From Phycisphaerales bacterium (GTDB taxonomy: Bacteria > Planctomycetota > Phycisphaerae > Phycisphaerales > UBA1924): DNA of 64,000 nt. Below are positions 8,995 to 18,080 of the stretch, piece by piece (position 1 is the stretch's first letter; every line of letters begins with the position of its first letter). The translations under genes and the position numbers were made by a program. The stretch is from the NCBI GenBank assembly GCA_023382935.1, contig JAHDXL010000012.1:1-64000 (forward strand), read 5' to 3'. The notes beneath the pieces were generated by a model, which searched no databases, was not told the DNA's origin, and saw only the letters and a program-made list of their open reading frames with translations.

Positions 8995-9666
8995 TCAGGC
9001 GTGGGGCGCATCGACCAGCATTTCTGGGGGTGCCAGAGCGAGCAGGTCGAGCGGGCGTCGGAGATAGGCGGGCAGTTCTTCGGGCTTGACGGGCGCTCGC
9101 CGCACGACGCGGATCCACCCATCGCCAATGTGCCAGGTCTCGGGGCGCGGCGCGGTTTCGAGCATGGACTGCGCCTCGGGCGTGAGAATGGCCAGGGCCA
9201 GGTCGGGGTCGCTGGTCTGCACGCGCCAGCGCCGGTTGAAGCGCTCGGACTCCAGTTTGACATCGCTGGCGCCCAGGCGATCGGCCAGACGGTGGAAGAA
9301 CGTCTCGGGCTTGAGTTCGATGGCCGGCCAGAAGGCGGGGCATCGGCAGGCGACGGCCGTGTGGACGATGACGGCCGTAACCTGCCCGGTGGATACCACG
9401 TACTTGTGCTCGATGGCAAAGACGTCGCGGCCTTCGATGGTGCCAGCGGCTGCCCAGTTCACACGCTTCGGCCCCCCTTTGAGGGCGGGGAGTTGTGAGA
9501 ACGGCTGCCAGCGGAAGTCGGGACCGGAGGAGAACGGCTTGTGCTGACGAACCAGCCCGGCGTTCTGAAAGACCTCTTCGAGATTGAGGTCGGTCTTGCG
9601 GCGCGCACCGGAAGCCAGCGCGACGATCACGATGAGCACGACCGCGGCGAGCAGGATCAGCCACAT
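8995..9666 (-). CDS. Membrane-anchored protein of unknown function
   Basis: A 223-residue protein not recognised. It starts with a single hydrophobic helix (MWLILLAAVVLIVIVALASG) followed by Arg-Arg-Lys, so the remainder is probably held at the membrane with its bulk in the cytoplasm. The body has a FRWQPFSQLPALKGG stretch and a WRVQTSDPDLA segment, but no catalytic motif. A GTG at 9684 would add six residues; neither start has a clear ribosome-binding site. It follows kdsA on the same strand with a 24-base gap and is probably transcribed with it. Confidence 0.7.
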   Translation of the reverse strand: MWLILLAAVVLIVIVALASGARRKTDLNLEEVFQNAGLVRQHKPFSSGPDFRWQPFSQLPALKGGPKRVNWAAAGTIEGRDVFAIEHKYVVSTGQVTAVIVHTAVACRCPAFWPAIELKPETFFHRLADRLGASDVKLESERFNRRWRVQTSDPDLALAILTPEAQSMLETAPRPETWHIGDGWIRVVRRAPVKPEELPAYLRRPLDLLALAPPEMLVDAPHA

Positions 9667-9690
9667 GAAAGGCACATGGGGCACAAGCGA

Positions 9691-10563
9691 TTATTGGGGC
9701 AACTCGGATTGATCGAGGGCGCGGCGGAGATGAGCCAGTTGGGCGAGCAGCGCCGGAACCGTGTCGAGCGGCAACTGCGTGGCGGCGTCGCTGAGGGCTT
9801 GCGCGGGGTTGGGGTGGGCCTCGATGAAGAGAGCGTGGACTCCGGCAGCGACGGCAGCACGGGCCAGCAGCGGGGCGCGATCAGGACGTCCGCCGGTCTG
9901 CTCGCCCGAACCGGGCAGTTGCGTGGAATGGGTGACGTCAAAGCACACAGGAGGCGGGCCATCGGAGCAGAAGGCCGAGCAGTCGAGTTCCATCAGGTCG
10001 CCCAGGCCCGTGAAGTCGTTGACGAGGCGGTGGTAGCCGAAGAATGTGCCGCGCTCGGTGAGGAGGATGTTGGAGCAACCGGCCTCGTGGAGTTTGCGCA
10101 CGGGCCCAACCATCTCGCGGGGAGCAAGGAACTGCCCCTTCTTGACGTTGACCGCTCTTCCGCGCGGAGCGGCGCTCTGCCCGGCGGCGACGAGCAGATC
10201 GGTCTGACGACACAGGAAGGCGGGAATCTGGAGCATGTCAACAACTTCGGCGACGGCATCGGCCTGCTCGGGGGCGTGCAGGTCGGTGGTCACCGGCACA
10301 CCGAGGCGACGACGGACCTCGCGCAGCGTTTCCAGACCGCGGTCCAGACCCGGCCCGCGAGCCGAGCGCACGCTGGAGCGATTGGCCTTGTCGAAGGAGG
10401 CCTTGAAGATGTAGGGCAGCCCAAGCGCCGAACAGGCGTCGCGCAGGCGCGTGCCGACCTGCATCGCCAGATCGAGGGACTCGAGGGCGCAGGGGCCCGC
10501 AATGATGGCCAGCGGGCAACCGGGCCCGATGCGGACGGGGCCGACCGTGCAGAATCGTGTCAT
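9691..10563 (-). CDS. kdsA: 3-deoxy-8-phosphooctulonate (KDO-8-P) synthase
   Basis: A 290-residue class I aldolase-type TIM barrel enzyme that joins phosphoenolpyruvate and arabinose 5-phosphate into KDO-8-phosphate, the precursor of KDO in LPS inner core. Family motifs are IIAGPCALES near 20-29, FKASFDKANRSS near 53-64, the GPGLDRGL segment, and the NVKKGQFLAP and ERGTFFGY loops. Length is normal. Presence of this gene argues for an LPS-bearing outer membrane. No other LPS gene is adjacent; the gene downstream encodes an unknown anchored protein. Confidence 0.95.
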   Translation of the reverse strand: MTRFCTVGPVRIGPGCPLAIIAGPCALESLDLAMQVGTRLRDACSALGLPYIFKASFDKANRSSVRSARGPGLDRGLETLREVRRRLGVPVTTDLHAPEQADAVAEVVDMLQIPAFLCRQTDLLVAAGQSAAPRGRAVNVKKGQFLAPREMVGPVRKLHEAGCSNILLTERGTFFGYHRLVNDFTGLGDLMELDCSAFCSDGPPPVCFDVTHSTQLPGSGEQTGGRPDRAPLLARAAVAAGVHALFIEAHPNPAQALSDAATQLPLDTVPALLAQLAHLRRALDQSELPQ

Positions 10564-10873
10564 GGCTCAAGCGTAGTCGCCCAGTCCTGCTGTCCCGGGT
10601 CAGGGGCCCGTGCCTGCTCCAAACGGCCCAACGCGCACCCCGCGGCCGCCTGGTTTTCAGCCTTCCAAGACGATCCACGCGCCGCTTTTCATCCGAAGCA
10701 CGGACGAGGTTCTTCTGGATTCGGTGTGCTTCTGGACGCCGTTGGAGGCACGCTCCCAACGTGGGCCGCGTCCGGCGGTCTTGGGCAACAGCCATGCTGT
10801 TTGTCATCGCTGCCTTGACCCCGCGCTACCGTGGAGGGCGGGGACCGGCCGAAGTGCCAGATCGGCGACGCTG
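10564..10873. other. Intergenic region upstream of kdsA
   Basis: This 310-base stretch between kdsA and the EF-hand gene shows no convincing gene on either strand, no clear hairpin and no good promoter match. Short frames across it lack ribosome-binding sites and any recognisable protein character. It presumably holds the kdsA promoter. Confidence 0.5.
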
Positions 10874-12292
10874 CTACCGGTCCTGCGCCTGGTAACTCCG
10901 CATCGCGTGTTCGAGGTCGCGAGCGTCTAGGATCCCGTCATAGTTTGCGTCGGCGCGCAAACTGCCAGCCTTGTGCCAGTCCACGAAGTTCATCAACTCG
11001 CTCTGCCCGACGCGACCGTCGCCATCCAGGTCATAGGAGCGGACGAAGAGCCGCTGGTCGCGCTGGGCCAGCAGCATGTCGAGCCGCGCGTCCCACTCGT
11101 CGGGTGTGAGGCGCCCGTCGCCGTTGCGGTCGCTCTGCGCCGTCGCATGCTGGAACTGCCTGCGCATGAACTCGGCGGTGGCCAGCGCGGTGTAATCCAT
11201 CACTTCCTTCTGATATCCCTGCATGGCCGCCGTGAAGGCCTCGTTCTCGCCCGGGCTCATTACCCCGTCTCCGTCGGCGTCGAATGACTGGTAGTTGGGC
11301 GGCTTGGGCATTGACGCCATCATCTCCTGCTGGAACTGTTTCTGGTCCATGTTCTCGAGTCGCATGGCTTCCATCAGTTCCTGGGCCGTCATGAAGCCGG
11401 CCAGTTCGTTGTTTTCGCCGAGGGCCTGCTTGATGCCCTCTTCCATCTGGCGCTCCATCTCGGCACGCTGCTCGGATCCCGGCTCACCCTGAATCATGCC
11501 GGAATCTTCAAGAATCTTCATTTGCTGGGCGATCAGTTCGCGCAGGGCCTGGCCCGAGCCGGCCTGCCCTTCAGCACGCTCGGCGTCGGTGAGGAAGCCG
11601 TTGCGATCAGTGTCCCACTTCTCGAGTTGGGCTCGCTCAAGCACGCCCTTGAACGCGCCATCCTGGCTTATGACGCGCTGCATGGCCGCCATCTCGTCCT
11701 GGGAGAGTTCACCGTCGCCGTTGACATCGAGTTTGGCCTTGATGTACGGGTGGTCAAACCCGCCGATGGCCTGCAGGTTCTCGTCAACGAACTGCTTCAT
11801 CTCGCTGTCGCTGACCAGCCCATCGCCGTCGGCGTCCATTGCGCGGAGCATCTCGACCTCGATGAGCGAAGCGTTCAAGAGCCACTCAGCCGAGCGCTCT
11901 TCGCGGTCGAAGATCACGTCCATCAGCGCGAGGATCCGCGCCTCGATCTCGTTGTAGGCGCGATCGGGCGGGCGATTGGCCTTCACCCACGCCCACGCGT
12001 CGGCCAGTCGCTGCTCGTCGGTGCGCCCGGTGTACGGTGCGGCCGCTGCCAACTCGGCCCGCAGCGCCGCCAGAGCCGCGTCCTCCGCGACGCGGGCTTG
12101 TCGGCCCGCGTCCTCGGCATTCGCATGCAGGCGTTCGGTGTCCGTCCCGCGTCCCGACCCCGGCGTGTCGGCCTGATGGAGCGAAGCATCGGCGCCGCCC
12201 GACCCCAGCCGCGGAATCACGATCGCGGCGATCACCCCCCCCACGACCACCACACAGGCCACCCCGACCAGCATCCCCATCTTCGACGCCAT
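10874..12292 (-). CDS. Membrane-anchored protein with seven EF-hand motifs
   Basis: A 472-residue protein with an N-terminal transmembrane helix (about 7-27, VACVVVVGGVIAAIVI) and then an Ala-rich, likely coiled region. Seven EF-hand calcium loops of the DxDxDG type follow, beginning near residues 153, 189, 227, 338, 388, 421 and 448 (for example DADGDGLVSDSE and DLDGDGRVGQSE). It is predicted to bind calcium outside the cytoplasmic membrane; its role is unknown. The start at 12292 has a GGGAGGTG ribosome-binding site. The third and seventh loops are less canonical (DTDRNG, DANYDG). It lies 89 bases downstream of the MauE-like gene on the same strand. Confidence 0.85.
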   Translation of the reverse strand: MASKMGMLVGVACVVVVGGVIAAIVIPRLGSGGADASLHQADTPGSGRGTDTERLHANAEDAGRQARVAEDAALAALRAELAAAAPYTGRTDEQRLADAWAWVKANRPPDRAYNEIEARILALMDVIFDREERSAEWLLNASLIEVEMLRAMDADGDGLVSDSEMKQFVDENLQAIGGFDHPYIKAKLDVNGDGELSQDEMAAMQRVISQDGAFKGVLERAQLEKWDTDRNGFLTDAERAEGQAGSGQALRELIAQQMKILEDSGMIQGEPGSEQRAEMERQMEEGIKQALGENNELAGFMTAQELMEAMRLENMDQKQFQQEMMASMPKPPNYQSFDADGDGVMSPGENEAFTAAMQGYQKEVMDYTALATAEFMRRQFQHATAQSDRNGDGRLTPDEWDARLDMLLAQRDQRLFVRSYDLDGDGRVGQSELMNFVDWHKAGSLRADANYDGILDARDLEHAMRSYQAQDR

Positions 12293-12381
12293 TCGGCACC
12301 TCCCGTTCCAGAGTCTACCGGAATATTGGGTAGAGATGATGCCGAATTGCCGGAGGCCATGGCCGTCCCTGTCGGGATGAG

Positions 12382-12759
12382 TCAATGCGGGTGCGAGGGC
12401 GCCCGTCCTGACGCACTCGCAGGGCTTCCGACCGCCACAATCGCCAGCATGCGCAATCCGGCGAAAGCGAGGAGGTGGGAACCAACATCCGCAGGAGAAC
12501 TGCTGACCGAAAGTGAACCGGCACAGCCGCAGGGTTGGCCGGGTGTCGGCCGGCGCAAGACCAGCGCCACGCAGAAACCGAGGATCAGGGTGACTCCCAC
12601 CGCCAGTCCAAGTCGACTCCAACGCGCCAATATGAGCGACGCCGCGACGGCCTCCGCGATCGTGGCACACATCGCGAGCCACATCGGAAACGACGTCGCC
12701 CAACTGCCCTCACCAGCAGGCGCCACCGTCTTTGCGACGGCAGCGAAGCCCCACACCAC
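12382..12759 (-). CDS. MauE/DoxX-like redox-associated membrane protein
   Basis: A 125-residue protein with about four hydrophobic segments and a PCGCAG motif near residues 76-81, set between helices. This is the layout of MauE-type proteins, which have a GCGCFG motif and are thought to pass electrons for disulfide formation in exported proteins. The frame can only start at GTG codons (12759 or 12756) because a stop lies just upstream, and no strong ribosome-binding site is seen. It follows the anchored secreted protein by 50 bases. Assignment rests on size, hydrophobicity and the Cys motif; the exact partner is not known. Confidence 0.65.
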   Translation of the reverse strand: MVWGFAAVAKTVAPAGEGSWATSFPMWLAMCATIAEAVAASLILARWSRLGLAVGVTLILGFCVALVLRRPTPGQPCGCAGSLSVSSSPADVGSHLLAFAGLRMLAIVAVGSPASASGRAPSHPH

Positions 12760-12809
12760 CGCAACGGCTCAAGCCGGCAGTGTTCGAAAGCCGGTGCGCA
12801 AGGACGCCA

Positions 12810-13763
12810 CTATGCGCCCTTCCAACGTCTGAATCCAACGATGATCCCCGCCATCAGAATGAGGCCGACCCCAACAAGAACGACCACTCGAGAGGTCAGC
12901 CCACTCACTCCCGACGGACGCGACGACCGAAGGCCCGTCAACGTCTCGTCCTGTCCCATCCTGCCCAGCACCGTGCCTTCGGCACGCCTGCTGACGCTAT
13001 CAATTTCATCCGCGATCGTAAGGTCGGGAGCGAGCCGCAGTCTGGCTGGCGGCCCAGCACTGTCGGTCGAAGCAATTTCCGTCAAGATGGCCGAATACTC
13101 CAACCGCGGATCGCCCGCGACTGCGCCCCGCATGGAGTGATACACCTGGGTGGGGATCTTCCCGCCGGCAGGCAGTTCACACCAGTTCTCATACTTGATG
13201 TCCGACGACACATCGCCACTTGGCGCCAGCACTCTTTTTCGCAGCAGTTCTCCCCGTCCGGAATCGATCGTCACGATCCACGTGGTCTTCGGACCCGGCG
13301 GTGAGACAGTGATTTCGAACACGCCGGCTGACTGCTCGACGATTCGGTTGACAGACGTTTCAACCCGTCGCAGCGTGCGAAGCACATCACGCGGCGAGCA
13401 CAGACCCTCGACCGGACAATGCTGCAATTGTCCAAATACATTGGAACGTGCCGCGACCCGACGACTGAAATCGTATCTCCACGATTCGGTCAGGGCGTAG
13501 TGAATGTACTCGGACGGGATGAAACCCAGATCGGGTTGCGGCAGGGACAGCGTGGCGACACACCACTCGTCGGCTGATTCAAAGTCGATCTGTTGCGACG
13601 GCTCCGGACTGTCGCTGTAGAGAAATACCCGGGCCCGAAAGGCCGCGGGCAGTCTCACCGAGTCCAGGATCGCAGCAAATCGCGCATCGCTCTCCTGGCC
13701 CGACGCAAGCGGGTTCAGCAGTGCGATCAGAAACGCACACAGGGCAAGGCTTCGGTGTTTCAT
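12810..13763 (-). CDS. Secreted protein with C-terminal membrane anchor, unknown
   Basis: A 317-residue protein with a signal peptide (MKHRSLALCAFLIALLNPLA then SGQ) and a C-terminal helix (VVVLVGVGLILMAGIIVGF) followed by RRWK, so it should be tethered with most of it in the periplasm. The middle alternates short beta-like stretches (FEITVSPPGP, TWIVTIDSGRGE, WCELPAGGKIPTQVY), loosely like LolA-type folds. It has three Cys in the exported part beyond the signal (DEWCVA, LQHCPVEGLC) plus ENWC. It sits between the Cys-rich polypeptide gene (29-base gap) and the MauE-like gene (50-base gap), so the three look like one operon. Confidence 0.7.
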   Translation of the reverse strand: MKHRSLALCAFLIALLNPLASGQESDARFAAILDSVRLPAAFRARVFLYSDSPEPSQQIDFESADEWCVATLSLPQPDLGFIPSEYIHYALTESWRYDFSRRVAARSNVFGQLQHCPVEGLCSPRDVLRTLRRVETSVNRIVEQSAGVFEITVSPPGPKTTWIVTIDSGRGELLRKRVLAPSGDVSSDIKYENWCELPAGGKIPTQVYHSMRGAVAGDPRLEYSAILTEIASTDSAGPPARLRLAPDLTIADEIDSVSRRAEGTVLGRMGQDETLTGLRSSRPSGVSGLTSRVVVLVGVGLILMAGIIVGFRRWKGA

Positions 13764-13792
13764 GGCAAACCCTGCGAAAGCCCCACGCGTCT

Positions 13793-14179
13793 TCACTCCG
13801 GAAACGGCTCGGCCTCGATACACCCGTCGTTCCGCACCGTGTCCCAACTCATCGTGCATGTGACGGTCGGATGGTTCGCCAAGAACGTGCCGCTCGAACA
13901 ACAGAAGGTCGTCCAACTCGGCACGCCGTCGGCGTACACCCGAGCCGGGGCGACAATCGTGTCCGTGACACACTCATGCCATCCGGACCCGACCTTCTTG
14001 TACACGATTCCCTGGGGACAAGTCAGATAGGTTGCACAGGAGCCGGTCGAAGTCCGCGCCGTGCATGGCGTTCGTTCTGCGTCCGCAGACCACGGGGTCT
14101 GACCCACGGTGACAAAGCATGCCGATGCAAATGTCGTCAGTGTGCCAAGCGCCAGAAGATAGTTTTGGACGCGCCCCAT
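13793..14179 (-). CDS. Small Cys-rich exported polypeptide
   Basis: A 128-residue protein with a signal peptide ending near TTFASAC and eight further Cys, including an FCCSS pair. The nine Cys in a small exported protein predict disulfides or metal binding; the ASAC site could also be a weak lipobox. I recognise no family. A GGAGGG ribosome-binding site precedes the ATG. It is the first gene of a probable operon with the anchored protein and the MauE-like protein, and is transcribed away from the pseudopilin gene at 14257 with only 77 bases between them. Confidence 0.7.
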   Translation of the reverse strand: MGRVQNYLLALGTLTTFASACFVTVGQTPWSADAERTPCTARTSTGSCATYLTCPQGIVYKKVGSGWHECVTDTIVAPARVYADGVPSWTTFCCSSGTFLANHPTVTCTMSWDTVRNDGCIEAEPFPE

Positions 14180-14256
14180 CGCCGAGCCCTCCAGAGGAAG
14201 ACCACACCCCGACGAGGCTGTTGCACATCACCATGTGCTCAGGTAGACTGTCAAGC

Positions 14257-15198
14257 ATGGACATCACGAATTCACTCCGGGCTCACATGTGGGGACATCC
14301 GGATTCTACAAGCACCCAGACGGCGCTGTGCAATGTGCGCCACAGGCGCGCGGGCTTCAGTCTTGTGGAACTCCTTGTGGTCATCGGAGTCGTGGTCGTG
14401 CTCATTGGCCTTGTCATGCCGACGATCGAGGGAAGCCGGGCCGAGGCGAAACGTCGCATCTGCCAATCTGAAATGCGCCAACTCGCAATGATGATCACGG
14501 CGTATTGCGGCTAGAACGCCGACAGGTTCCCGTTTCCCCTCCGCCGACGCGAAGATGGCAACTACGAATCGGCCGAGGGTGCGGTGTACTCGCCGGTCAG
14601 GGCAGTTTCGATGACCGCCTACTGGCCGGCAGCCATGTTTGATGACTTCGGGCGGTCCATGTACAGCGATGCCCTGCTGTGCCCCAATGACCAGTTCAGC
14701 ATGGGATATCGGGCGCAGACAGCCCGGGCGTTGGGAATCCCGGAAGAAGAAGTTCAGTTGGGCGTGCGACGAGCCCTGTCAGGCGCGCTCCTGCTGGACC
14801 CACACGCACTGAAGAACGACCTGACGCTCTGGACCGATCGGTTCCTTCACGTCAACGCGCTACACGATGCGCACTTTCCATCGCAGAAGGCGATGCTGGT
14901 GGAGATCGAGCCGCTCCACGAGGTTGGTTACTATCACGTCGTCGATGACACCGGCTGGTACATTGCTTCGCTTCCGAATCCCGATCGATTCCACGAAATG
15001 ATTGCGGCTGCTGACGGATCAGCCCACTGGAAACTCACAACCGACTGCATCCCCGGCGTCGATGTTTCGGGCTTCATGCGCGCGTTCCTGGCCGAGTCGG
15101 ACCTGTCTGACGCGGATATTGAACTGAGTCTGCAGCAGTCACGGAACCCTGAATATTTCGATTGGACCCGAGACGGTATCCGTGGCAGAGATTGGTGA
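14257..15198 (+). pseudogene. Type II pseudopilin interrupted by an in-frame TAG
   Basis: The first 85 codons encode a pseudopilin start: a basic leader, a prepilin peptidase site (RRAG then [10 protein letters not shown]) and a hydrophobic helix running into TIEGSRAEAKRR. A TAG stops the frame at 14512-14514 (AYCG-stop-NADRFPFP). The same frame stays open for a further 227 codons to 15198 with sensible protein sequence (NADRFPFPLRREDGNYES), as expected for DUF1559-like pseudopilins, where a YxxENxDRFPY type segment is usual here. No frameshift is needed. It is either a recent nonsense mutation, a sequencing error, or readthrough. The start could be the ATG at 14257 or 14233. Confidence 0.75.
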
Positions 15199-15259
15199 CC
15201 GGAGCGGTGCGGGTGCCCTGCACGCCTGACTCCGGGCAGGACTCGCCGGAAATGCAAAG

Positions 15260-15289
15260 CAGGCCCGCAGCCTCACGACCACGGGCCTG
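15260..15289. terminator. Hairpin between convergent genes, possible terminator
   Basis: CAGGCCCG (15260-15267) pairs with CGGGCCTG (15282-15289) around a 14-base loop. It lies between the converging pseudopilin gene and atpA. On the plus side a short CTCTTTTCG follows at some distance; on the minus side only CATTT. The T-runs are weak. Confidence 0.4.
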
Positions 15290-15322
15290 TCATGTCACTC
15301 TTTTCGCATCGACCGCCGGCGT

Positions 15323-16873
15323 TTATGCCTTCCAGCCGGCCTTGAAGTTGGTCAGCAACTCCTCGATCTTCTTGGTCAGCCCGTCGTCCAGCGCCTTCTT
15401 GGCCATCAGTTCGTCATAGACCGCCTTGCCGATCGAGCGGAAGTGGTCGAGCATGGCCGCCTCAAATTCGGAAACTCGGTCCAGCGGCACGTCGTCAAGG
15501 AAGCCCTTGGTGCCCGCGTAGATCGACAGGATCTGGTCGGTCACGGTGTACGGCACATACTGCGGCTGCTTGAGCAGTTCCACCATGCGGGCGCCGCGGT
15601 CCAACTGGCGCTGCGTCGCGGCGTCGAGTTCGGTGCCCAACTGCGCAAACGCTTCCAGTTCGCGATAGGCCGCCAAGTCGAGTCGCAGCGAACCGGCGAT
15701 CTTCTTCATCGCCTTGACCTGCGCGTTGCCGCCCACACGGGAGACCGAGATACCCACGTTGATCGCGGGGCGCACGCCGGAGAAGAACAGTTCCGGTTCA
15801 AGGTAAATCTGCCCGTCGGTGATGGAGATGACGTTGGTCGGGATGTAGGCCGACACGTCGCCTTCCTGCGTCTCGATGACCGGCAGGGCCGTCAGCGAGC
15901 CCCCGCCGTTTTCTTCCGACAACTTGGTGGCGCGCTCGAGCAGGCGGGAGTGCAGGTAGAACACGTCGCCCGGATACGCCTCGCGTCCCGGAGGACGACG
16001 CAACAGCAGCGACAACTGGCGATAGGCCACGGCCTGCTTGGACAGGTCGTCATAGATGCACAGCGCGTGCTTGGGCGTCTTGCCTTCCTTGCCCTGCCAC
16101 ATGAAGTGCTCGCCCATCGCGCAGCCCGAATACGGCGCGATGTACTGCATCGGCGCCGGGTCCGAACTCGAGGCATTGACGACGATGGTGTAGTCCATCG
16201 CGCCGTTCTTCTTCAGCGCCTCGACCACGCCCGCAACCGTCGATTCCTTCTGCCCAACCGCCACATAGATGCACACCACCGCGTCGGGCGTGCCCCAGTA
16301 TTGCTTCTGGTTGATGATGGTGTCGATCGCCACGGCCGTCTTGCCCGTCTTGCGGTCGCCGATGATCAGTTCGCGCTGCCCACGCCCGATGGGGATCATC
16401 GCGTCGATGGCCTTCACGCCCGTCTGCAGGGGTTCCTTCACCGGCTGACGGTCGGCGATGCCCGGGGCAATGATGTCGATCTTGCGGGTAGCGTGGGCCT
16501 CGATCGGGCCTGCATCGTCCAGCGGACGCCCAAGCGGATCCACCACGCGCCCGAGCAAGGCCTCGCCGACGGGCACTTCCAGCAGGCGCCCGGTGCTGCG
16601 GACGACGTCGCCCTCCTTGACCGAGAGGTAGTCGCCGTAGATCACCGCGCCCACCGTGTCTTCTTCCAGGTTCATCACCTGGCCCATGACCGCGCCGCTG
16701 GCGGATTGAAACTCGAGCAGTTCGCCGGACATGGCCTTCGAGAGCCCGTACACGCGGGCGATGCCGTCGCCGACCTCGACCACCCGCCCGACCTCGGAGA
16801 TCTCGAGTTCGGCGGTGTATTGCTCGATTTCCTGCTTGATCACGCTGGCGATTTCGTCGGTCTTGATCTTCAC
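15323..16873 (-). CDS. atpA: F1 ATP synthase subunit alpha
   Basis: A 516-residue alpha subunit of the F-type ATP synthase. It shows the N-terminal beta-barrel ([16 protein letters not shown]), the P-loop GDRKTGKT near 171-178, the family [10 protein letters not shown] signature and the arginine-finger region, and the C-terminal helical bundle. With beta subunits it forms the catalytic hexamer in the cytoplasm. Length is normal. Unlike most bacteria, neither the delta gene (usually before) nor gamma (usually after) adjoins it: the neighbours are cdaR and the pseudopilin. The rest of the operon must lie elsewhere, or this is a second copy. Confidence 0.97.
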   Translation of the reverse strand: MKIKTDEIASVIKQEIEQYTAELEISEVGRVVEVGDGIARVYGLSKAMSGELLEFQSASGAVMGQVMNLEEDTVGAVIYGDYLSVKEGDVVRSTGRLLEVPVGEALLGRVVDPLGRPLDDAGPIEAHATRKIDIIAPGIADRQPVKEPLQTGVKAIDAMIPIGRGQRELIIGDRKTGKTAVAIDTIINQKQYWGTPDAVVCIYVAVGQKESTVAGVVEALKKNGAMDYTIVVNASSSDPAPMQYIAPYSGCAMGEHFMWQGKEGKTPKHALCIYDDLSKQAVAYRQLSLLLRRPPGREAYPGDVFYLHSRLLERATKLSEENGGGSLTALPVIETQEGDVSAYIPTNVISITDGQIYLEPELFFSGVRPAINVGISVSRVGGNAQVKAMKKIAGSLRLDLAAYRELEAFAQLGTELDAATQRQLDRGARMVELLKQPQYVPYTVTDQILSIYAGTKGFLDDVPLDRVSEFEAAMLDHFRSIGKAVYDELMAKKALDDGLTKKIEELLTNFKAGWKA

Positions 16874-17036
16874 GTCCGAAGCCCTCTTCAGCCGGTCGGC
16901 GCTGCAACCAATAATGATGGTCCGATCCCCATAGTCCCAGCGGGGAACGGGCCCAAACCTTAGCCGCGTCGCCCCGATCCGTCCCGTCCGTTCGGGCCTC
17001 GCAAACGCTTTTCACATGCGAATAGAAGCCAAACGA

Positions 17037-18080
17037 TCACTCGCTCTCCGGCTGCCCGGTCGGTACCGGCTCGGTTCGACGCTTGATCGAAAGGCTGACG
17101 TTGACGTCTTCGGCCGTGGCTTCCAGTCCGTCCAAGCCCGGTGGAAACACGAAAATCGCGTCCTTGGCCGTCAACCCGCGCTCCAACTCCTCAAACGACA
17201 GCACCAACACCGCCACCGGACGCAGGTTGGGGTCGTTGCGCATCCGCTCGATCACGGTGCTCGGACCCCGCACCGACACGTCGTGCAAAAAGCGGTCCTC
17301 CTCCGGAATCCAGATATCAAATCGCGACAACTCCGTCGGAGCCACCCGCACCTGCACCGGCACCGTCGCCAACACTTCCGTCTCCGTGCGCGAGCGCAAC
17401 GTCAGCGTGACCCCCACCTGCGTCCGCGACTGCCTGGCCTGCCAAGCCTCGGCCAGCGCCGGGGAGGGCACCACCCGCACCGACGCTATCCGCTGCGGAC
17501 GCCCGGTGGGCAGGTTGGCGATCTGGTCCGGCTGCACCGTCGCCCGCACGTAGGCCTCCTCGGGGGGAAGAGCCTCGGAAATCGACTTGGGCAGCGAGAA
17601 ACGAACTGTCTCCGGCTCAGCCCTGGCCGCCCCCTGCACCTCCACGTCGGGCAGTTCAATCCTCACCGGCACGTCCCTGTGCACCAGTTCGTCCACCTCC
17701 ACCTGCACGAAACGCGGGTTTACCTCGATCAGCGAGATGCCCGACTGCTCAAACTCCGGCGTCATCCGCAGCGCGTCACGCATGTTCACGACGCGCAGGC
17801 CCGTCCCCGACGGCGACTCGGAATCCACGTTCACCGCGATCGGCTGACGCAGCGCTTCCAGCAGGCTGTCCATGCGACCAGCCGACCCGCTCAGACGCAA
17901 CTCCACCGTCCCGCGGAAAGGGTCGGTCGGGTTCACCCGCACCACCCGCGTGTTGGACCCGGTCTCGAAGATCACCTGACCGGCCGCACTCTGAATCCGC
18001 AGCGTCTGGCTCTCGGCCAGAATCCACACGAGCAGAGCCAGAATCGTGACCACGATGAAGGTGCGGGCACGCGCAAGCAT
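17037..18080 (-). CDS. cdaR: CdaR-like YbbR-domain protein
   Basis: A 347-residue protein with an N-terminal transmembrane helix (TFIVVTILALLVWILAE) and an extracytoplasmic part with repeated beta-rich segments matching YbbR domains, for example FVQVEVDELVHRDVPVRIE. CdaR binds CdaA in the membrane and modulates c-di-AMP synthesis. I chose the ATG at 18080: AAGGAG precedes it and it overlaps the cdaA stop as TGATG. This tight coupling supports the name, since the YbbR repeats alone are variable. Confidence 0.82.
   Translation of the reverse strand: MLARARTFIVVTILALLVWILAESQTLRIQSAAGQVIFETGSNTRVVRVNPTDPFRGTVELRLSGSAGRMDSLLEALRQPIAVNVDSESPSGTGLRVVNMRDALRMTPEFEQSGISLIEVNPRFVQVEVDELVHRDVPVRIELPDVEVQGAARAEPETVRFSLPKSISEALPPEEAYVRATVQPDQIANLPTGRPQRIASVRVVPSPALAEAWQARQSRTQVGVTLTLRSRTETEVLATVPVQVRVAPTELSRFDIWIPEEDRFLHDVSVRGPSTVIERMRNDPNLRPVAVLVLSFEELERGLTAKDAIFVFPPGLDGLEATAEDVNVSLSIKRRTEPVPTGQPESE

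Noticed and set aside
10238-10807. A 189-codon frame over kdsA and its upstream gap
   Set aside because: It overlaps a definite gene in another frame and is Arg-rich without motifs.
15443-16963. A 506-codon frame opposite atpA
   Set aside because: It is rich in His and Arg and mirrors atpA, a certain gene.
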